Source of the DNA: Pseudomonas frederiksbergensis
GTDB lineage: Bacteria; Pseudomonadota; Gammaproteobacteria; Pseudomonadales; Pseudomonadaceae
NCBI RefSeq assembly: GCF_001952935.1
Contig: NZ_CP018319.1
Coordinates: forward strand, 5,724,001-5,788,000
DNA length: 64,000 nt
Direction of reading: 5' to 3'
The stretch's first letter is position 1, and each line of letters opens with the position of its first letter. This document shows, piece by piece, positions 59,053-64,000 of the stretch. A model generated the notes under the pieces. That model searched no databases. It was not told the DNA's origin and worked only from the letters and a program-made list of their open reading frames with translations. The translations under genes were made by a program, and so were the position numbers.

Positions 59053-62000
59053 ATGCCGCAGTTCTTTATCGATCGCCCGGTGTTCGCCTGGGTGGTTGCC
59101 CTGTTCATCCTGTTGGCCGGCGCCCTGGCCATTCCACAGTTGCCGGTGGCGCAATACCCCAACGTCGCGCCGCCGAAAGTCGAAATCTACGCGGTGTACC
59201 CCGGTGCTTCGGCGCAAACCGTGGACGAAAGCGTGGTCAGCCTGATCGAGGAAGAACTCAACGGCGCTGACCATCTGCTGTATTTCGAATCCCAGAGCAG
59301 CCTCGGCAGCGCCACCATCACCGCGACGTTCCAGCCGGGCACTGACCCGGAAATGGCGCAGGTCGATGTGCAAAACCGCCTGAAAGTGGTCGAGTCGCGT
59401 CTGCCTCAAGCGGTGACACAACAGGGTTTGCAGGTGGAGAAAGTTTCCGCCGGTTTCCTGCTGCTGATCACCCTCACCTCCAGCGACGGCAAGCTCGACG
59501 ACGTGGCGCTCAGCGATTACCTGGCACGCAACGTGATGAACGAGATCAAACGTCTGGACGGCGTCGGCAAGGCGCAGTTGTACGGTGCCGAACGGGCCAT
59601 GCGAATCTGGATCGACCCGCAGAAGCTGATCGGCTTCAACCTGACCCCGGCCGACGTCAACGCCGCCATCGTCGCGCAGAACGCGCAAGTGTCAGCGGGC
59701 AGCATCGGCGATTTGCCGACCCGCACCACCCAGGAAATCACCGCGACCATTCTGGTCAAAGGCCAGTTGTCGACGCCGGAAGAATTCGCCGACATCGTCC
59801 TGAAAGCCAATCCCGACGGTTCCACGGTGCGCATCAAAGACGTGGCGCGTGTCGAGATCGGCAGTCAGGAATACCAGTTCTCCACCCGCCTGAACGGCAA
59901 ACCATCGACCGCCGTCAGCGTGCAACTGGCACCGGGCGCCAATGCCCTGAGTACTGCCACGTTGGTGCGGGCGAAGATGGACGAACTGGCGCGCTACTTC
60001 CCGGCTGGCGTGGAATACAAAATCCCGTACGACACCTCGCCCTTCGTCAAAGTCTCGATCACCAAGGTGGTTTACACCCTCGGCGAGGCGATGTTGCTGG
60101 TGTTCGCGGTGATGTTCCTGTTCCTGCAAAACATCCGCTACACGCTGATTCCGACCCTGGTGGTGCCGGTGGCGCTGATGGGCACCTTTGCGACCATGTT
60201 GGCGCTGGGGTTCTCGATCAACGTGCTGACCATGTTCGGCATGGTGTTGGCAATCGGCATCCTGGTGGATGACGCGATTGTGGTGGTGGAGAACGTCGAG
60301 CGAATCATGGCCACCGAAGGCCTGTCGCCCAAAGAGGCGACGCGCAAGGCGATGAAGCAGATCACCGGGGCGATCATCGGCATCACGCTGGTGCTGGTCG
60401 CGGTGTTCATTCCGATGGCGTTCATGCAGGGCTCGGTCGGGGTGATTTACCGGCAGTTCTCGTTGTCGATGGCCACCTCGATCCTGTTCTCGGCGTTCCT
60501 CGCCCTGACCTTGACCCCGGCGTTGTGCGCGACGCTGCTCAAGCCGATTGCCAAGGGCGAACACCACGAGAAGCGCGGGTTCTTCGGCTGGTTCAACCGG
60601 CGCTTCGAGCAACTGACCGAGAGCTATCAGGGCTGGGTCGCCTATGCACTGAAACGCACGGGCCGCTACCTGCTGATCTACGGCGTGCTGCTGATCGGAT
60701 TGGGCGTGTGCTTCAGTCGCCTGCCCTCCTCGTTCCTGCCGGTGGAGGATCAGGGTTACACCATCACCGACATTCAACTGCCACCGGGCGCGAGCAAGAA
60801 CCGCACGGTGCAGGTGGTCGAGCAGATCGAAGCCCACAACGCCACTGAACCCGGCGTCGGCGACAGCACGGTGATTCTCGGTTTCAGTTTTTCCGGTAGC
60901 GGGCAGAACGCCGCGTTGGCGTTTACCACGCTCAAGGATTGGTCTGACCGGGGCAGCGACGACTCGGCCAGCTCCATTGCCGATCGCGCCAACATCGCGT
61001 TGAGCCAGATCAGGGACGCCGTGGCGTTTGCAGTACTGCCGCCACCGGTGGATGGCCTTGGCACTTCCAGCGGTTTCGAGTTCCGCTTGCAGGACCGTGG
61101 CGGCCTCGGCCATGCCACGCTGATGCAGGCGCGTAGTGAACTGCTCGCTGGCGCCGAGAAAAGTCCGATCCTGATGAACGTGCGCGAAAGCGCCCTGGCC
61201 GAAGCGCCGCAGGTGCAACTGGAAGTCGACCGCAAACAGGCCAACGCGCTGGGCGTGTCCTTTGCCGACATTGGCAACGTGCTGTCCACCGCCGTCGGTT
61301 CGGCCTACATCAACGACTTCCCCAATCAGGGGCGGATGCAGCGTGTGGTGGTGCAGGCTGAAGGCGATCAGCGCAGTCAGGTCGCCGATCTGCTGAAGAT
61401 TCACGTGCGCAACAGTGCCGGGAAAATGGTGCCATTGTCGGCCTTCGTCCAGGCCAAGTGGACCCAGGGTCCGGCGCAATTGACTCGCTACAACGGCTAC
61501 CCGGCGATCAGCATTTCCGGTGAACCGTCGCCCGGTTACAGCACCGGCGAAGCCATGGCGGAAATCGAGCGTCTGGTGGCGCAAGGGCCGGCGGGGTTGG
61601 GGCAGGAATGGACCGGGTTGTCATTGCAGGAACGCTTGTCCGGCAGTCAGGCTCCGATCCTGCTCGGTTTGTCGCTGCTGATTGTGTTCCTGTGTCTGGC
61701 CGCGTTGTATGAGAGCTGGTCGATACCGACCTCGGTGCTGCTGGTGGTGCCGCTTGGCGTGCTCGGCGCGGTACTGGCCGTGACCTTGCGCGGGATGCCC
61801 AATGACGTGTTCTTCAAGGTTGGATTGATCACCATCATCGGGCTGTCGGCGAAGAACGCGATCCTGATCATCGAGTTCGCCAAGAGCCTGTACGACGAAG
61901 GCCACGACTTGGTCGACGCCACGCTGCAAGCCGCGCGCCTGCGACTGCGGCCGATCGTGATGACGTCGCTGGCGTTCATTCTGGGTGTGGTGCCACTGGC

Positions 62001-62151
62001 GATTGCCACCGGGGCCAGTTCAGCGAGCCAGCAAGCCATCGGCACCGGGGTGATTGGCGGGATGATCACGGCGACACTGGCGGTAGTGTTTGTGCCAGTG
62101 TTTTTTGTGGTGGTGATGAAACTCGTGCGCAAGCGCCATAAGGGTATCTAA
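59053..62151 (+). CDS. HAE1-family RND multidrug efflux permease
   Basis: Proton-driven inner-membrane pump of 1032 aa with 12 membrane helices and two large periplasmic loops. Start MPQFFIDRPVFAWVVALFIL is typical. TM4 carries the proton-relay aspartates in GILVDDAIVVVENVERIM, and the second half has LIVFLCLAALYESWSIPTSV and GLSAKNAILIIEFAKSLYDE. MexB/MexY/AcrB class. No outer-membrane factor gene follows; a channel encoded elsewhere (such as OprM) would be used. Operon with the adaptor, divergent from the RstAB-like system. Followed by a repeat, then pepN on the other strand. Confidence 0.95.
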   Translation: MPQFFIDRPVFAWVVALFILLAGALAIPQLPVAQYPNVAPPKVEIYAVYPGASAQTVDESVVSLIEEELNGADHLLYFESQSSLGSATITATFQPGTDPEMAQVDVQNRLKVVESRLPQAVTQQGLQVEKVSAGFLLLITLTSSDGKLDDVALSDYLARNVMNEIKRLDGVGKAQLYGAERAMRIWIDPQKLIGFNLTPADVNAAIVAQNAQVSAGSIGDLPTRTTQEITATILVKGQLSTPEEFADIVLKANPDGSTVRIKDVARVEIGSQEYQFSTRLNGKPSTAVSVQLAPGANALSTATLVRAKMDELARYFPAGVEYKIPYDTSPFVKVSITKVVYTLGEAMLLVFAVMFLFLQNIRYTLIPTLVVPVALMGTFATMLALGFSINVLTMFGMVLAIGILVDDAIVVVENVERIMATEGLSPKEATRKAMKQITGAIIGITLVLVAVFIPMAFMQGSVGVIYRQFSLSMATSILFSAFLALTLTPALCATLLKPIAKGEHHEKRGFFGWFNRRFEQLTESYQGWVAYALKRTGRYLLIYGVLLIGLGVCFSRLPSSFLPVEDQGYTITDIQLPPGASKNRTVQVVEQIEAHNATEPGVGDSTVILGFSFSGSGQNAALAFTTLKDWSDRGSDDSASSIADRANIALSQIRDAVAFAVLPPPVDGLGTSSGFEFRLQDRGGLGHATLMQARSELLAGAEKSPILMNVRESALAEAPQVQLEVDRKQANALGVSFADIGNVLSTAVGSAYINDFPNQGRMQRVVVQAEGDQRSQVADLLKIHVRNSAGKMVPLSAFVQAKWTQGPAQLTRYNGYPAISISGEPSPGYSTGEAMAEIERLVAQGPAGLGQEWTGLSLQERLSGSQAPILLGLSLLIVFLCLAALYESWSIPTSVLLVVPLGVLGAVLAVTLRGMPNDVFFKVGLITIIGLSAKNAILIIEFAKSLYDEGHDLVDATLQAARLRLRPIVMTSLAFILGVVPLAIATGASSASQQAIGTGVIGGMITATLAVVFVPVFFVVVMKLVRKRHKGI

Positions 62152-62164
62152 CCCCATCTACCCC

Positions 62165-62216
62165 TGTGGGAGCGGGCTCCTGCAGGGTTCAGGCGAACCA
62201 CTGCAGGAGCGAACCC
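62165..62216. repeat. palindromic intergenic repeat
   Basis: TGTGGGAGCGGGCTCCTGCA then an inverted copy of GCTCCTGCAG (CTGCAGGAGC at 62201-62210). It separates the convergent efflux and pepN genes and could block readthrough of both. Confidence 0.7.
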
Positions 62217-62220
62217 TGAG

Positions 62221-63999
62221 TCAGGCCAGGCTTTTGCTGACCACCTCGAACACATCGCTGGACAGCTGGCCCGAAGCTCGAATCCGCTCAAGCTCACCTT
62301 TCATCAACGCCTGGCGCGCATCGTCATACTTGCGCCAGCGAGTCAGCGGTGCCAACTGCCGCGAAGCGATCTGCGGGTTGAACCCGTTCAACTCGATCAC
62401 CAGATCCGCGAGGAACCGATAACCCGAACCATCGGCCGCATGGAAGTTGATCAGGTTCTGCCCGGCAAACGCGCCGACCAGTGCACGAACCTTGTTCGGG
62501 TTCTTGATGTTGAACGCCGGATGCTGCATCAACGCCTTGACCCGCTCCAGACCACCTGGCAGCACGCTGCCCGCCTGGACACTGAACCACTGATCCATGA
62601 CCAGGGGATTGTCCTTGAAGTGCTCGGCAAAACTGGCCAAGGCCTTGGCTTTTTCGTCTTCGAACGGCGAATTGACCAATACCGCCAACGCCGTCAGGCG
62701 CTCGGTCATGTTGTCGCTGGTCTCGAACTGCTCGAGCGTCGCCGCCAACACTTCCGGTTTGCCGCTGAGCATCAGGTACGACAGCGCAATGTTCTGCAAC
62801 GCGCGACGAGCGAAGTGTTCGGCCTCAGCCACATACGGGGTTTTCTTCGACAGATCGCGATTGGCCTGGTAACGCAGCCACAGCGCCTCGAACAAACCTT
62901 CTGCCAATTGCTTGCGAGCAAACTCGCGAGCGATGTGAATGGCGTCAACGTCAGCCACTTCGCTGATCTCAGTCAGATACGCCTCGCCCGGCAGCGAGAG
63001 CATTTCCGCGACCATCGCCTGATCCAGCGTTTCGTCCGACAACACGGTACGCAAGGCAGAAACCAGACGCTGATCCAGTACCAGTTTCTCGCCCTTTTGC
63101 TGCTGGGCAATCAGCTCTTGCAGCACCTGAACCGACAATTGCTGACCCGCATCCCAGCGATTGAAACCATCGCTGTCGTGCTGCATCAGGAACATCAGTT
63201 GATCGCGGTTGTACGGGAAGCTCAGTTTCACTGGCGCCGAGAAGCCACGCAGCAACGAAGGCAATGGCTGTTGCGCGATGTCGATGAAGGTGAACGTCTG
63301 CTCGGCTTCGGTTACGGAGATGACCCGTGAGGTGCCCTGGGCACTGGCTTCACCGGAAAGACGCAACGCAATGGCCGCGCCTTTGGCGTCCAGCAGGCCC
63401 AGTTCGACCGGGATCACGAACGGCAGCTTCTCAACCTTGTCTGGGGTTGCCGGGCAGCTTTGACGGAACGTCAGGCTGTAGGTTTTCGCCGCCGCGTCGT
63501 AGGACTCGCTGACCGCCAAACGCGGTGTGCCAGCCTGGCTGTACCAGCGCTTGAACTGGGTCAGGTCGACACCGTTGGCGTCTTCCATCGCTTTGATGAA
63601 GTCGTCACAGGTCACGGCCTGGCCGTCATGGCGTTCGAAGTACAGGTCGCTGCCTTTGCGGAAGCCTTCGGCGCCGAGCAAGGTATGAATCATGCCGACC
63701 ACTTCCGAACCCTTTTCGTACACGGTGAGGGTATAGAAGTTGGAAATCTCGATGAAGCTGTCCGGGCGTACGGCGTGAGCCATGGGACCGGCGTCTTCGG
63801 CGAACTGGTGGGTGCGCAGGTACGCCACATCCTGAATGCGCTTGACCGTGGCCGAGTTCATGTCGGCGGAGAAACCCGAATCGCGGAACACGGTGAAGCC
63901 TTCCTTGAGCGACAACTGAAACCAGTCGCGGCAGGTCACGCGGTTGCCCGACCAGTTGTGGAAGTACTCGTGGGCAACGATTGCCTCTACGCGCTGGTG
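62221..63999 (-). CDS. pepN: aminopeptidase N, C-terminal two thirds; 5' end outside window
   Basis: M1-family zinc aminopeptidase. The gene starts beyond the right edge; the window encodes about 592 residues, beginning in the zinc site with VAHEYFHNWSGNRVTCRDWF (HEYxH and the downstream Glu region in SLKEGFTVFRDSGF). Then come the YEKGSEVVGMIHTLLGAEGF region and a long helical C-terminal domain up to LSSDVFEVVSKSLA. The catalytic Tyr is expected in YEKGSEVVGMIH. This is the E. coli PepN type (about 870-890 aa in full), which removes N-terminal residues from peptides in the cytoplasm. A GTG at 63939 is internal and not a start. Confidence 0.95.
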   Translation of the reverse strand, partial: HQRVEAIVAHEYFHNWSGNRVTCRDWFQLSLKEGFTVFRDSGFSADMNSATVKRIQDVAYLRTHQFAEDAGPMAHAVRPDSFIEISNFYTLTVYEKGSEVVGMIHTLLGAEGFRKGSDLYFERHDGQAVTCDDFIKAMEDANGVDLTQFKRWYSQAGTPRLAVSESYDAAAKTYSLTFRQSCPATPDKVEKLPFVIPVELGLLDAKGAAIALRLSGEASAQGTSRVISVTEAEQTFTFIDIAQQPLPSLLRGFSAPVKLSFPYNRDQLMFLMQHDSDGFNRWDAGQQLSVQVLQELIAQQQKGEKLVLDQRLVSALRTVLSDETLDQAMVAEMLSLPGEAYLTEISEVADVDAIHIAREFARKQLAEGLFEALWLRYQANRDLSKKTPYVAEAEHFARRALQNIALSYLMLSGKPEVLAATLEQFETSDNMTERLTALAVLVNSPFEDEKAKALASFAEHFKDNPLVMDQWFSVQAGSVLPGGLERVKALMQHPAFNIKNPNKVRALVGAFAGQNLINFHAADGSGYRFLADLVIELNGFNPQIASRQLAPLTRWRKYDDARQALMKGELERIRASGQLSSDVFEVVSKSLA

Positions 64000-64000
64000 C

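Noticed and set aside
59692..61584. 630-codon minus-strand frame inside the RND pump
   Set aside because: Composition (His, Arg, Gln) of an antisense shadow; the pump frame is certain.

Overview
The window is bacterial chromosome of a fluorescent-group Pseudomonas. The evidence is a complete fapABCDEF functional-amyloid operon, a zwf-gnd pair, NhaB, CptA, ZapE and PepN of Pseudomonas type, and many intergenic palindromes of the REP/REPIN kind with the GTGGGAGCGGG core typical of this group. Genes are dense and GC-rich. I see no rRNA, tRNA, prophage, transposase or CRISPR array.

Layout. 1-2780: 3' part of a chemoreceptor gene, then a pnuC/NadR-like kinase pair for nicotinamide riboside uptake and phosphorylation. 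3039-8575: fap operon behind a sigma-54-type promoter, with an intrinsic terminator between fapC and fapD; a VpsR-like sigma-54 activator gene faces it. 10284-13664: small conserved protein, delta-60 repeat protein, NhaB antiporter. 13819-17137: minus-strand gnd-zwf-HAD operon with 4-bp gene overlaps. 17410-22242: phosphoethanolamine transferase CptA and a Fur-box-preceded TonB-dependent siderophore receptor. 22291-25865: acetyltransferase, DinB protein, ZapE, SnoaL-like protein and WYL regulator. 26131-31972: ureohydrolase and polyamine-type binding protein opposite a LysR gene, then an NCS2 permease, a LEA/WHy lipoprotein and an acetyltransferase. 31991-35777: nitrilase with divergent LysR regulator, DUF883 protein, Ldh-family oxidoreductase. 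36010-40817: very large toxin-like protein with a C-terminal zinc-metallopeptidase motif and an apparent frameshift at a GT repeat. 40916-43072: orphan FecR, Fur-like regulator, two small membrane-associated proteins.

43323-50430 is the most unusual part. It is a five-gene, tightly spaced unit encoding an MFS exporter, a LuxE-like acyl-protein synthetase, a fusion of a LuxC-type fatty acyl reductase to a second LuxE/PaaK-like adenylation domain, a third adenylate-forming enzyme, and a two-lobed GNAT acyltransferase. No luciferase genes (luxAB) are present. A strong palindrome lies in the AT-rich promoter region. This looks like a biosynthetic pathway that activates carboxylic acids, reduces an acyl group to an aldehyde, acylates a product and exports it. 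I do not recognise it as a characterised pathway.

50419-64000: LysR/aldo-keto reductase pair, DUF411-DedA pair, alpha/beta hydrolase and D-2-hydroxyacid dehydrogenase, a two-component system divergent from an RND efflux adaptor and pump, and the 3' part of pepN, which runs off the right edge.
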